NCBI GenBank assembly: GCA_028288705.1
Contig: JAQBNH010000014.1
Span: forward strand, 124,001 to 188,000
Length of the DNA: 64,000 nucleotides
From: Ferruginibacter sp.
GTDB taxonomy: Bacteria; Bacteroidota; Bacteroidia; Chitinophagales; Chitinophagaceae
Direction: 5' to 3'
The notes under the pieces were generated by a model that was given only the letters and a program-made list of their open reading frames with translations, did no database searches and was not told where the DNA came from. Shown here one piece after another: positions 27,875 through 35,770 of this stretch. The position numbers and the translations under genes are program-made. How positions within the stretch are numbered: the stretch's first letter is position 1; each line of letters starts with the position of its first letter.

Positions 27875-29089
27875 GTGAAGATTTTTAATATAGAAAAATT
27901 CATCGCAGAGAATATCAGTAATCGTAACAGTTCGCTGTTTGCGCAGGATATTGCAGATAACAACGAACAACTTTCTGCAAAAATCAAAGGTAAGTCCGTG
28001 ATGGTGATTGGCGGTGCCGGCTCTATCGGCAGTAGTTTTATTAAGGCAGTGATGCGTTTTTCACCGGCAGAGGTGTATGTGATCGATATCAATGAGAACG
28101 GCCTTACCGAACTGGTACGCGATGTCCGCAGCGACAACACGCTCTCAGTTCCTGCAACGTTTATCACTTACCCAATCGATTTCAGCGACGCGGTGTTTAA
28201 AAAAATATTTCAGCAACATGGCCGCTTCGATATCGTTGCCAATTTTGCCGCGCATAAACATGTGCGTTCAGAAAAAGATCATTTGAGCATCGAGGCGATG
28301 GTAGAAAATAATGTGTTCAAAGCAAGGGATTTGTTAGACCTGATGCTGGAATACCGCCCGGATCATTTCTTCTGCGTGAGCACTGATAAAGCCGCCAACC
28401 CGGTGAATGTTATGGGCGCAAGCAAGAAATTGATGGAACATGTGGTGCTGGCCTATTCAAAAGAATTACATGTTTCTACCGCACGTTTTGCAAATGTAGC
28501 TTTCAGTAATGGCAGCCTGTTATTTGGCTTCATGGAACGCTTACTGAAGCGGCAACCACTCTCTGCACCTAATGATGTAAAAAGATATTTCGTTTCACCA
28601 TCAGAAAGCGGTGAACTTTGTATGCTGGCCTGTATGCTGGCAGATGCAGGCAATATTTTCTTCCCGAAATTGCCGGAAACAAGTATGCTTACTTTCTCTG
28701 CAATTGCCGACCGGTTCCTTGCCGAGCACGGGCTGACAGCTGTTGAGTGCAAAACGGAAACAGAAGCCAAAGCCATGGCTGCAGCTTTGAAAGACGATAC
28801 GACTGAATATCCTGTTTACTATTTTTCTTCAGACACCTCAGGCGAAAAATCTTTCGAGGAATTTTATACAGATACGGAAGATATCGACCTGGAAAGATTT
28901 AATAGCCTGGGCATTGTGCGTAACAACACCGTTAAGTCAATCGCAGAGATCACGGAGATCATTGATAACCTCAAAAAATTATTTGACGATCCTGCGACGA
29001 ATAAAGCGACGATCGTAGAATCGATCGGACGTATCATTCCCAATTTCACGCATATTGAAACCGGGTTAAGTCTCGATCAAAAAATATAA
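27875..29089 (+). CDS. Soluble UDP-GlcNAc 4,6-dehydratase, PglF/CapD-like without membrane domain
   Basis: 404 aa, GTG start 12 bp after the aminotransferase. NAD-binding GGAGSIG at residues 46-52. The active site reads STDKAANPVNVMGASKK: Thr170, Asp171, Lys172, Met180 and Lys184. The Met instead of Tyr is the S/T-M-K triad known from PglF/WbpM-type retaining dehydratases. Unlike those it lacks the four-helix N-terminal membrane region, so it is a short soluble form with about 40 residues before the Rossmann fold. Reaction: UDP-GlcNAc to UDP-2-acetamido-2,6-dideoxy-4-ketohexose, first step of bacillosamine synthesis. Confidence 0.88.
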   Translation: MKIFNIEKFIAENISNRNSSLFAQDIADNNEQLSAKIKGKSVMVIGGAGSIGSSFIKAVMRFSPAEVYVIDINENGLTELVRDVRSDNTLSVPATFITYPIDFSDAVFKKIFQQHGRFDIVANFAAHKHVRSEKDHLSIEAMVENNVFKARDLLDLMLEYRPDHFFCVSTDKAANPVNVMGASKKLMEHVVLAYSKELHVSTARFANVAFSNGSLLFGFMERLLKRQPLSAPNDVKRYFVSPSESGELCMLACMLADAGNIFFPKLPETSMLTFSAIADRFLAEHGLTAVECKTETEAKAMAAALKDDTTEYPVYYFSSDTSGEKSFEEFYTDTEDIDLERFNSLGIVRNNTVKSIAEITEIIDNLKKLFDDPATNKATIVESIGRIIPNFTHIETGLSLDQKI

Positions 29090-29109
29090 TACCCTAGTAA
29101 AATTCCATC

Positions 29110-29772
29110 ATGTACCTGCTTATCAAAAGGTTTTTCGATATTATTTTTTCATTGCTTGCCATGATCATCCTTGCACCATTCATGATCCCCATCATGATCC
29201 TGCTGCGCTTTACTGGTGAAGGAGAAGTTTTTTACAAGCAACCGCGCATCGGTTACAAAAACCAGGTTTTCCTGATTTGGAAATTCGCAACAATGCTGAA
29301 GAATAGTCCGAACATGGGTACAGGCGAAATTACTTTACGTCACGATCCGCGCGTAACGCCCATGGGTGGCTTCTTACGCATGAGTAAAATAAATGAGCTT
29401 CCTCAACTCATCAATATTTTTAAAGGAGATATGAGTTTTGTTGGTCCGCGGCCGTTGATGAAAGTAAGTTTTGATAAATACATTCCGCAGGTTCAGGCAG
29501 TGATCTATAATAACCGTCCGGGATTAACGGGCATCGGGTCAGCGATCTTTCGTGATGAGGAATTATTGGTTTCCAAATCATCGTTGCCGTCTGCTGAATA
29601 TTATGATAAGATCCTGATCCCAAGCAAAGGCAAACTGGAACTGTGGTACCAGGGCCATGTCTCATTCATTACTGATTTCAAGATACTCGTCCTTACCGCG
29701 TTTTCGGTTGTCAAACCTGACAATAACCTGGCTGCCAAATTCTTTCCCTCCATCCCAAAATTCGAACTTTAG
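29110..29772 (+). CDS. Initiating phosphoglycosyltransferase, PglC-like monotopic type
   Basis: 220 aa. One N-terminal re-entrant hydrophobic helix (residues 8-33) precedes a soluble domain with RHDPRVTPMGGFLRMSKINELPQLINIFKGDMSFVGPRPL. The fold and size match small PglC-type enzymes that transfer phospho-sugar from a UDP-sugar to undecaprenyl phosphate. Two positions differ from the described PglC consensus: the dyad Asp-Glu appears as Asn95-Glu96, and KFRTM/KFRSM appears as KFATM. It directly follows the three genes for UDP-diNAcBac, its likely donor. Whether it is active must be tested. Confidence 0.87.
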   Translation: MYLLIKRFFDIIFSLLAMIILAPFMIPIMILLRFTGEGEVFYKQPRIGYKNQVFLIWKFATMLKNSPNMGTGEITLRHDPRVTPMGGFLRMSKINELPQLINIFKGDMSFVGPRPLMKVSFDKYIPQVQAVIYNNRPGLTGIGSAIFRDEELLVSKSSLPSAEYYDKILIPSKGKLELWYQGHVSFITDFKILVLTAFSVVKPDNNLAAKFFPSIPKFEL

Positions 29773-29775
29773 CCT

Positions 29776-29803
29776 GTTTAATCATTTATTGTAATCCTTA
29801 AAC
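29776..29803. promoter_or_regulatory. Inverted repeat GTTTAA-N16-TTAAAC, putative operator upstream of the CarH-like gene
   Basis: Half-sites GTTTAA (29776-29781) and TTAAAC (29798-29803). The same pair with a 17-nt spacer occurs before the sigma-factor gene (30766-30794). Proposed binding site for the regulator encoded at 29843; inference only. Confidence 0.4.
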
Positions 29804-29811
29804 ATTTATTT

Positions 29812-29836
29812 CGTTTATTCGTTATAGAAATAAACG
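29812..29836. promoter_or_regulatory. Inverted repeat CGTTTATT-N9-AATAAACG just before the CarH-like start
   Basis: Perfect 8-bp arms (29812-29819 and 29829-29836) ending 6 bp before the ATG. They share the GTTTA core with the neighbouring repeat, so autoregulation is plausible. It is not followed by a T-tract and so is not a terminator. Confidence 0.45.
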
Positions 29837-29842
29837 GGCAAT

Positions 29843-30721
29843 ATGGATGCATTTACAATAAAAGATCTGGAGAACCTTTCCGGCATTAAAGCGCATACCT
29901 TGCGTATCTGGGAGCAGCGTTACAGTTTCCTGAAACCTGGCCGGAGCTTCACCAACATTCGCTATTACAGCAATGAGGAATTAAAAACGATCCTCAATAT
30001 TTCCCTGCTCAATCGTTACGGTTTTAAGATTTCCCATATCGATAAAATGAATGCGGAAGAGATCCGCGAAAAACTGCTCTCTTTAACCCAGGCCGGAGCG
30101 CAGCAGGATCGGGTTGTGCATGAACTGATCCAGTCTATGATCGACCTTAATATGGAAGCCTTTGATACGGTTTTAGATAATTATATTCTCGCCCGCGGCA
30201 TCGAACGTGCCGTAACCCAAATCATTTTTCCTTTCCTGGAAAAGATCGGTATCTTATGGCTGACAAATCACATAAACCCGGCACAGGAGCACCTTGTAAC
30301 CAATATTATCCGGCAAAAGCTTATCGTCGGAATCGAAGCAGTGCGCCCGGCTGTACTGGTAAAAAAGACAGTCTTATTATTTTTACCCGAAAACGAGCAC
30401 CATGAATTAGGATTGTTGTTCATGTATTACCTGTTGAAAAGCAGGGGGGCGAAGGTGATTTATCTTGGGGCGAGTATTCCCATAAAAGATGTTCAGTACG
30501 TAGTGAATCTTAAACAGCCTGATTATTTATATTGTCACCTTACAACTGTAGGCCAGAATTTCAATTTCGACAAGTTCCTGCAACAGATGGCTAAGCATTT
30601 TCCAACCCTTCCCGTGCTGGTATCAGGGATGCTCACCCAGACATATGAAAAAAAGATACATCCGCCGATCCAATTTAAACGTTCATTTAAAGAAGTGATG
30701 GAATTTATCACGGCCTTATAA
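29843..30721 (+). CDS. MerR-family regulator with B12-binding domain, CarH-like photoreceptor
   Basis: 292 aa. Residues 3-70 are a MerR winged helix (FTIKDLENLSGIKAHTLRIWEQRY). Residues about 85-165 form the helical light-sensing domain with Trp139 and Glu149-His150, i.e. the W-x9-EH motif of adenosylcobalamin-dependent CarH. Residues 175-292 are a cobalamin-binding domain with E-x-H-x-x-G (Glu185, His187, Gly190), His187 being the expected lower axial ligand. CarH represses carotenoid genes in the dark and releases DNA when light cleaves the Co-C bond. It stands at the head of the carotenoid operon. A B12-independent CarA-type mode cannot be excluded. Confidence 0.9.
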   Translation: MDAFTIKDLENLSGIKAHTLRIWEQRYSFLKPGRSFTNIRYYSNEELKTILNISLLNRYGFKISHIDKMNAEEIREKLLSLTQAGAQQDRVVHELIQSMIDLNMEAFDTVLDNYILARGIERAVTQIIFPFLEKIGILWLTNHINPAQEHLVTNIIRQKLIVGIEAVRPAVLVKKTVLLFLPENEHHELGLLFMYYLLKSRGAKVIYLGASIPIKDVQYVVNLKQPDYLYCHLTTVGQNFNFDKFLQQMAKHFPTLPVLVSGMLTQTYEKKIHPPIQFKRSFKEVMEFITAL

Positions 30722-30743
30722 CTTTTCGCCAGGGTCATTTAGG

Positions 30744-30776
30744 TTTGGTTTTTAAAATAAATATTGTTTAACTTTG
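30744..30776 (+). promoter_or_regulatory. Promoter of the sigma factor-carotenoid operon
   Basis: TTTG at 30744-30747 (-33) and TAACTTTG at 30769-30776 (-7) with a 21-bp spacer, close to the Bacteroidota consensus. The left arm of the inverted repeat at 30766 overlaps the -7 box, which suits repression by steric blocking. Confidence 0.7.
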
Positions 30777-30794
30777 TGGTAGTAAAAATTAAAC
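30766..30794. promoter_or_regulatory. Inverted repeat GTTTAA-N17-TTAAAC overlapping the sigma-factor promoter
   Basis: GTTTAA at 30766-30771 and TTAAAC at 30789-30794; the right arm ends 3 bp before the ATG at 30798. It matches the repeat at 29776-29803. Candidate operator for the CarH-like repressor. Confidence 0.45.
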
Positions 30795-30797
30795 AGA

Positions 30798-31298
30798 ATG
30801 TCTAACGTAGAATTTAACCAGTTGCTCGTAACGAATGCAGATTACCTGCGCCCGTTTGCTCTAACGCTCACGCGTGACAATGAAACAGCCAATGATTTAT
30901 TGCAGGAAACGATGTATCGGGCCTTGGCCAACTGGGAGAAATATAACGTCGGGACAAATATTAAGGCATGGATGTACACGATCATGCGAAATATCTTTAT
31001 CAATAATTACCGCCGGAAAGCAAAGCAGCAAACGATTTTTGATAATACATCAAATGAATTTTTACTCGACCATAACCAATCTGCTATTTCCAATAATGCA
31101 GAAAGCAGTTTGTATCTGAAAGACATCCAGGCGGCTCTGGAAGCGCTGCCAGACATTTTCCGGCATCCGTTCGTTATGTACTTCGAAGGGTATAAATACA
31201 ACGAGATCGCTGATGTATTAAGAGAGCCATTAGGTACAGTAAAAAGCAGGATTCATTTCGCACGTAAATTATTAAAGAAGCAAATTGCCCGTTATTAA
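30798..31298 (+). CDS. ECF-type RNA polymerase sigma factor
   Basis: 166 aa with sigma region 2 (DLLQETMYRALANWEKY, KAWMYTIMRNIFINNYRR) and region 4 (YNEIADVLREPLGTVKSRIHFARKLL) and nothing else, as in group IV sigma factors. No anti-sigma gene is adjacent. Such a gene between a CarH-like regulator and crtI is common in Bacteroidota carotenoid loci, and it may drive the operon or other light-response genes. It has its own consensus promoter, and an inverted repeat covers that promoter. The next gene starts 51 bp downstream without an evident terminator. Confidence 0.93.
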   Translation: MSNVEFNQLLVTNADYLRPFALTLTRDNETANDLLQETMYRALANWEKYNVGTNIKAWMYTIMRNIFINNYRRKAKQQTIFDNTSNEFLLDHNQSAISNNAESSLYLKDIQAALEALPDIFRHPFVMYFEGYKYNEIADVLREPLGTVKSRIHFARKLLKKQIARY

Positions 31299-31349
31299 GC
31301 GAAGGGGGAATTATCCCGTTTTAAATTCCAATAACCTTATTTTTAGTTT

Positions 31350-32882
31350 GTGAAAAAAGCAATCGTCATTGGCAGTGGTTTCTCCGGGCTTTCAGCCGCA
31401 TCTTTCCTGGCGAAAGAAGGCTGGGAGGTAACAGTTCTGGAAAAACATCGCGGGCCTGGCGGTCGCGCCCGAAAATTCCACGCGGCAGGATTTACTTTTG
31501 ACATGGGGCCGAGCTGGTACTGGATGCCGGATGTATTTGAAAATTATTTTCAGCAATTCGGCACTACTGTGGCAGAGCAATACTCTTTGAAAAGACTGGA
31601 TCCTTCTTACCGAGTTTACTGGGCCGACGGACCGGTTGACATTCCTGCGGGATATGAAGAACTGGAACAATTGTTTGAATCGCTGGAGCCGGGATCTGCA
31701 AAAAAACTCGCGGCTTTCCTGAAAGAAGCGGCGTATAAATATGCAGTGGGCATGAATAAGCTCGTGTTCAAGCCCGGCCGCTCGTTGCGCGAATTTGCAG
31801 ATATCGACCTTGCGAGAGGTGTATTGAAACTCGACGTGTTTACTTCTATGAAAAAACACGTAGGCAAATATTTCAAGCATCCGAAATTGCTGCAACTGAT
31901 GGAATTTCCGGTATTGTTTCTCGGCGCTTTGCCTGAAAATATACCAGCCTTATATAGTTTGATGAATTATGCGGATATCAAACTCGGCACCTGGTATCCA
32001 GAAGGTGGAATGTATGCTATTGTTGATGCGATGTATGAATTGGCTAAAGAACTAGGCGTGCAGTTTCATTTTGAACACGAGGTGACGGGAATTCATACCC
32101 GGGCCGGCAAAGTGAATAACGTGGAAACCAAAAACTGGGAGTTGCAGGGGACGAGAAAAAGAAAATTATTTGAGGCAGATGTAGTGGTGGGTGCCGCAGA
32201 TTATCATTTTATAGAAACGCAATTATTAGTAGAAGCTGACAGGGCATATACCCCTGAATATTGGGACAGCAAAGTGATGGCACCATCCTGTTTATTATAT
32301 TTTGTCGGGTTAAATAAGAAACTAAAAAATATCCGTCACCATTCCTTGTTTTTTGATGTGAATTTTGAACAACATGGAAAGGAGATCTATGAAGATCCGC
32401 AGTGGCCAAAAGAACCATTGTTTTATGTGAGCGCAACTTCTGTTACGGATCCGGCAACGGCGCCGATAGGCCATGAAAACCTGTTTTTTCTTGTACCTGT
32501 CGCGGCGGGGTTAACGCATGACACAGATGCTTTGCGTGAAGAATATTTTCAAAAAATTGTTCATCGTTTTGAAAAACAAATCGGCGAACAGATAACGGAA
32601 AACATCATTTTCAAAAGAAATTATTCAGTTTCCGATTTTGAAAACGACTACCATGCCTTTAAAGGAAATGCTTACGGGCTCGCCAATACGTTGCGTCAGA
32701 CCGCGATCTTAAAGCCTTCTATTAAGAGCAAAAAAATAGAAAACCTGTTTTATGCCGGCCAGTTAACAGTTCCAGGTCCAGGTGTGCCGCCGGCACTGAT
32801 CAGCGGTGAAGTGGTCGCGCGAGAGATCATAAAAGAATTTAGTAAGAAAAAAAATGAAGTACATGATGCATCTTTTTCATGA
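31350..32882 (+). CDS. crtI: Phytoene desaturase
   Basis: 510 aa with a GTG start. N-terminal FAD motif AIVIGSGFSGLSAASFLAKEGWEVTVLEKHRGPGGRARKF, then FDMGPSWYWMPDVFE. The C-terminal AGQLTVPGPGVPPALISGEVVA is the family's second FAD/substrate signature. Converts phytoene stepwise to lycopene at the membrane. It is nearer to true CrtI desaturases than the second CrtI-like gene of the operon (34278). The end overlaps crtB by 29 bp, so the two are translationally coupled. Confidence 0.93.
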   Translation: MKKAIVIGSGFSGLSAASFLAKEGWEVTVLEKHRGPGGRARKFHAAGFTFDMGPSWYWMPDVFENYFQQFGTTVAEQYSLKRLDPSYRVYWADGPVDIPAGYEELEQLFESLEPGSAKKLAAFLKEAAYKYAVGMNKLVFKPGRSLREFADIDLARGVLKLDVFTSMKKHVGKYFKHPKLLQLMEFPVLFLGALPENIPALYSLMNYADIKLGTWYPEGGMYAIVDAMYELAKELGVQFHFEHEVTGIHTRAGKVNNVETKNWELQGTRKRKLFEADVVVGAADYHFIETQLLVEADRAYTPEYWDSKVMAPSCLLYFVGLNKKLKNIRHHSLFFDVNFEQHGKEIYEDPQWPKEPLFYVSATSVTDPATAPIGHENLFFLVPVAAGLTHDTDALREEYFQKIVHRFEKQIGEQITENIIFKRNYSVSDFENDYHAFKGNAYGLANTLRQTAILKPSIKSKKIENLFYAGQLTVPGPGVPPALISGEVVAREIIKEFSKKKNEVHDASFS

Positions 32883-33699
32883 TGTGAGCCGCGAGTGCAG
32901 CCGCATAACAACGGAAAAATACAGCACTTCCTTCAGCAGTGCCATTAAGCTTCTGCACAAAGACCTTCGTGCGCCTATCTACAATATTTACGGGTTTGTA
33001 CGTTTTGCAGACGAGATCGTTGACACTTTTCATCAGCATGATAAAGCTGTGTTACTGGAAGAATTTAAACAACAAACCGCTGAAGCACTAGAACGCAAAC
33101 TCAGCCTGAATCCGATTCTACATAGCTTCCAGTTAACAGTGCATGAGTATGGCATTGATCGGCGCCTCATCGAGGCATTTTTTAAAAGCATGGAAATGGA
33201 TCTGGATAAAACACAATACGATCCCGAGGGTTACCGAGAATACATTTATGGCAGTGCTGAAGTGGTTGGATTGATGTGCCTGTACATTTTTTGCGAGGCA
33301 GACAAAACGATGTATGCCAAACTAAAGCCCGCTGCTCAAGCACTTGGCGCTGCATTTCAAAAGGTGAATTTTCTGCGTGATGTGAAGGCAGATTACGAGC
33401 AATTAAACCGTACTTATTTTCCAGGGGTAGATTTTGGCAATTTCACCCAAACGATGAAAGATAAGATTGAAGCGGATGTAGAAAATGATTTTAACGAAGC
33501 TTATCGTGGGGTGCTTGAGTTGCCGTTGAAAGCGCGTTTTGGAGTTTACGTTGCTTATAAATATTACTTATCGCTTTTCCGAAAAATTAAAAAATCGCAG
33601 CCTGCCATGTTATTGGAAAACAGGATCCGCATCCCGAATTATTCCAAAGCAATGATTGTTATGCGTGCGGGATTGCGCAGTCAATTTAATATTCTTTAG
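32854..33699 (+). CDS. crtB: Phytoene synthase
   Basis: 281 aa, ATG inside the end of crtI. Condenses two geranylgeranyl diphosphates to phytoene. Both Asp-rich Mg-diphosphate motifs are intact: DEIVD (Asp53-Asp57) and DVKAD (Asp176-Asp180), the latter in NFLRDVKADYEQLNRTYFP. YSTSFSSAIKLL and YGSAEVVGLMC are standard for squalene/phytoene synthases. No GGPP synthase lies in the window, so that precursor must come from elsewhere. Confidence 0.95.
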   Translation: MKYMMHLFHDVSRECSRITTEKYSTSFSSAIKLLHKDLRAPIYNIYGFVRFADEIVDTFHQHDKAVLLEEFKQQTAEALERKLSLNPILHSFQLTVHEYGIDRRLIEAFFKSMEMDLDKTQYDPEGYREYIYGSAEVVGLMCLYIFCEADKTMYAKLKPAAQALGAAFQKVNFLRDVKADYEQLNRTYFPGVDFGNFTQTMKDKIEADVENDFNEAYRGVLELPLKARFGVYVAYKYYLSLFRKIKKSQPAMLLENRIRIPNYSKAMIVMRAGLRSQFNIL

Positions 33700-33715
33700 T
33701 AAAATCAATAACAGA

Positions 33716-34246
33716 TTGTCACAGGTTATTTTAGTAAACGGGCAGGATGAACCCATTGGGGTGATGGATAAACAGGAAGCACATGAAAAAGCCTTCCTGC
33801 ACCGTGCGTTCAGTATTTTTATTTTTAATGATGCGGGCGAAATGCTGATGCAGCAGCGGGCTGAAGGGAAATATCATAGTCCGGGCCTTTGGACAAACGC
33901 CTGTTGCAGCCATCCCGCTCCGGGCGAAGAAACAATCGACGCCGCGCATCGCCGACTCAGGGAAGAATTGGGTTTCGACACTCCGTTGGATTATTGCTTT
34001 TCTTTCACCTACAAAGCAGTATTTGATAACGGGCTCACTGAGCATGAATATGATCATGTTTATACCGGTAAATTCCAGGGCGAATTTTCCCCCGATCCGG
34101 CTGAAGTGCAGGCGCATGCCAGTTATCCTACAAGCTGGATAGAAAACGATTTACAGGAATATCCTGAGAGATATACCGAATGGTTCAAGATCGCTTTTCC
34201 AAAGCTCCTCCGCTTTATGAATAATCCTTCAAACGCTTCCAATTAA
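33716..34246 (+). CDS. idi: Isopentenyl-diphosphate delta-isomerase, type 1
   Basis: 176 aa if started at the TTG at 33716 (reads SQVILVNGQDEPIG), 17 bp after crtB. The frame opens earlier inside crtB but those residues do not fit the family, and the first ATG (33764) would cut the first strand. Nudix-fold enzyme interconverting IPP and DMAPP. The catalytic Cys lies in TNACCSHP, and the catalytic Glu and metal-binding His in TEHEYDHVY; RRLREELGF is the Nudix-like helix. It balances the C5 pool for carotenoid synthesis. Confidence 0.93.
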   Translation: MSQVILVNGQDEPIGVMDKQEAHEKAFLHRAFSIFIFNDAGEMLMQQRAEGKYHSPGLWTNACCSHPAPGEETIDAAHRRLREELGFDTPLDYCFSFTYKAVFDNGLTEHEYDHVYTGKFQGEFSPDPAEVQAHASYPTSWIENDLQEYPERYTEWFKIAFPKLLRFMNNPSNASN

Positions 34247-34277
34247 ATACTGAAACAATTATCTTGCGGGTTCAGTA

Positions 34278-35768
34278 ATGAAATCATCAAAAGCGATTAT
34301 AATAGGGTCTGGCATTGCAGGAATGGCAGCGGCTATCCGCCTGTCTTTAAAGGGGTTTGAGGTAACGGTTTTTGAAAAAAATGCTACTCCCGGCGGAAAA
34401 CTCTCCGCTTTTGAAAAGGATGGGTTTCATTTTGACGCAGGTCCGTCACTGTTCACACAACCCGTGAATATTGAAGACCTGTTTGAATTAGCGGGAGAAC
34501 CGATCGCGGAATATTTCAGTTATAAAAAACTGGATAGTGCCTGCCGGTATTTTTTCGCTAATGGCCAGCAGTTAGATGCATTTACAGATCCTGAGGCTTT
34601 TGATGCCGAGATCGCCGGAAAATTAGGGGAAAAGCCCGGTGCTGTAAAAAGATACCTTGCAGATGCAGGAAAATTATATCAGCGCATCGGTTCAGTCTTC
34701 CTGAATTTCTCTTTGCACAAAAGGTCGACCTGGTTACACCCGCGAATTTTTAAGGCCCTCTCTGCAACTAAATTCGGATACCTGGCAAATAATTTACACA
34801 AACATAACAGCCAGCGTTTTTCAGGTAAAGAAGCGCAACAATTATTTGATCGGTATGCCACATACAACGGGAGCAATCCATATAAAGCGCCGTCGATGCT
34901 TAGCCTCATCCCGCACCTGGAACAAAAAGAAGGTGCCTTTTACCCCGAAGGCGGCATGATCAGCATCACAAATGCGGTGTATAAACTTGCGCTAAAAACC
35001 GGCGTTAAATTTCGCTTTAATGAACCTGTAGAAAGGATCATTCATCACGAGGGCAAGGTGCATGGCGTGTTTGCTGCGGGTAAAAATAATTTGTCGGATA
35101 TCGTGATCAGTAATGGGGATGTATATTTTACCTACCGCAATCTGTTACGCCATGATAGAAAGGCATCGAAGATCGGCCGCAGGGAACGCAGCAGCAGCGC
35201 ATTGATTTTTTATTGGGGGATCGGCCATTCCTTCCCGCAATTACAATTACATAACGTTTTTTTTAGCGAAGATTATCAGCTTGAATTTACAGAGATCTTC
35301 CGGCAAAAAATTGCGCCTTCAGATCCAACCATTTATATCAATATCACTTCAAAAATGGAAAATGGCCTGGCGCCGGAAGGAAAGGAGAACTGGTTCGTGA
35401 TGGTGAATGTGCCGGCTAATACCGGGCAGGATTGGGAAGAAATGATAAATAAGGTAAGAGAAACCGTGATCTTAAAGTTGACAAAGTTGCTTGGGCAAGA
35501 TATTCGCAGCCTTATTCAAACCGAAGAAATCCTGGACCCGATACTTATAGAAGAACGAACAGGAAGTTTTCGCGGATCTTTATACGGCAGTAGTTCCAAT
35601 TCAAAGCTGGCGGCTTTTTTCCGGCCGGCAAATTTTTCTTCTTACGCCAAAAATTTATATTTCTGCGGCGGAAGCGTTCATCCGGGCGGTGGTTTACCCC
35701 TTTGCTTTAAAAGTGCAAAGATTGCCACTGATCTTATTTCAAAAGATTATAAAAAGATACAGCACTAA
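34278..35768 (+). CDS. crtD: CrtI-family carotenoid desaturase, CrtD-like (C-3,4 desaturase)
   Basis: 496 aa. FAD motif AIIIGSGIAGMAAAIRLSLKGFEVTVFEKNATPGGKL, FDAGPSLFTQP, and C-terminal FCGGSVHPGGGLPLCFKSAKIA. The N-terminal FDAGPSLFT and the HPGGGLPL ending separate it from the phytoene-desaturase form at 31350 and resemble CrtD, which introduces a 3,4 double bond after C-1,2 hydration. CruF directly follows, so the pair would build a 1-hydroxy-3,4-didehydro end. The symbol is a context-supported guess; a second CrtI or ketolase-type function is possible. Confidence 0.75.
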   Translation: MKSSKAIIIGSGIAGMAAAIRLSLKGFEVTVFEKNATPGGKLSAFEKDGFHFDAGPSLFTQPVNIEDLFELAGEPIAEYFSYKKLDSACRYFFANGQQLDAFTDPEAFDAEIAGKLGEKPGAVKRYLADAGKLYQRIGSVFLNFSLHKRSTWLHPRIFKALSATKFGYLANNLHKHNSQRFSGKEAQQLFDRYATYNGSNPYKAPSMLSLIPHLEQKEGAFYPEGGMISITNAVYKLALKTGVKFRFNEPVERIIHHEGKVHGVFAAGKNNLSDIVISNGDVYFTYRNLLRHDRKASKIGRRERSSSALIFYWGIGHSFPQLQLHNVFFSEDYQLEFTEIFRQKIAPSDPTIYINITSKMENGLAPEGKENWFVMVNVPANTGQDWEEMINKVRETVILKLTKLLGQDIRSLIQTEEILDPILIEERTGSFRGSLYGSSSNSKLAAFFRPANFSSYAKNLYFCGGSVHPGGGLPLCFKSAKIATDLISKDYKKIQH

Positions 35769-35770
35769 TA

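Noticed and set aside
31392-31895. 167-codon minus-strand frame inside crtI
   Set aside because: It is antisense to the FAD and substrate region of crtI and lacks any family motif.
33656-33715. Extended N-terminus of Idi overlapping crtB
   Set aside because: The extra residues (MLCVRDCAVN...) are the crtB end in another frame and do not belong to the Idi family; the TTG at 33716 gives the expected start.
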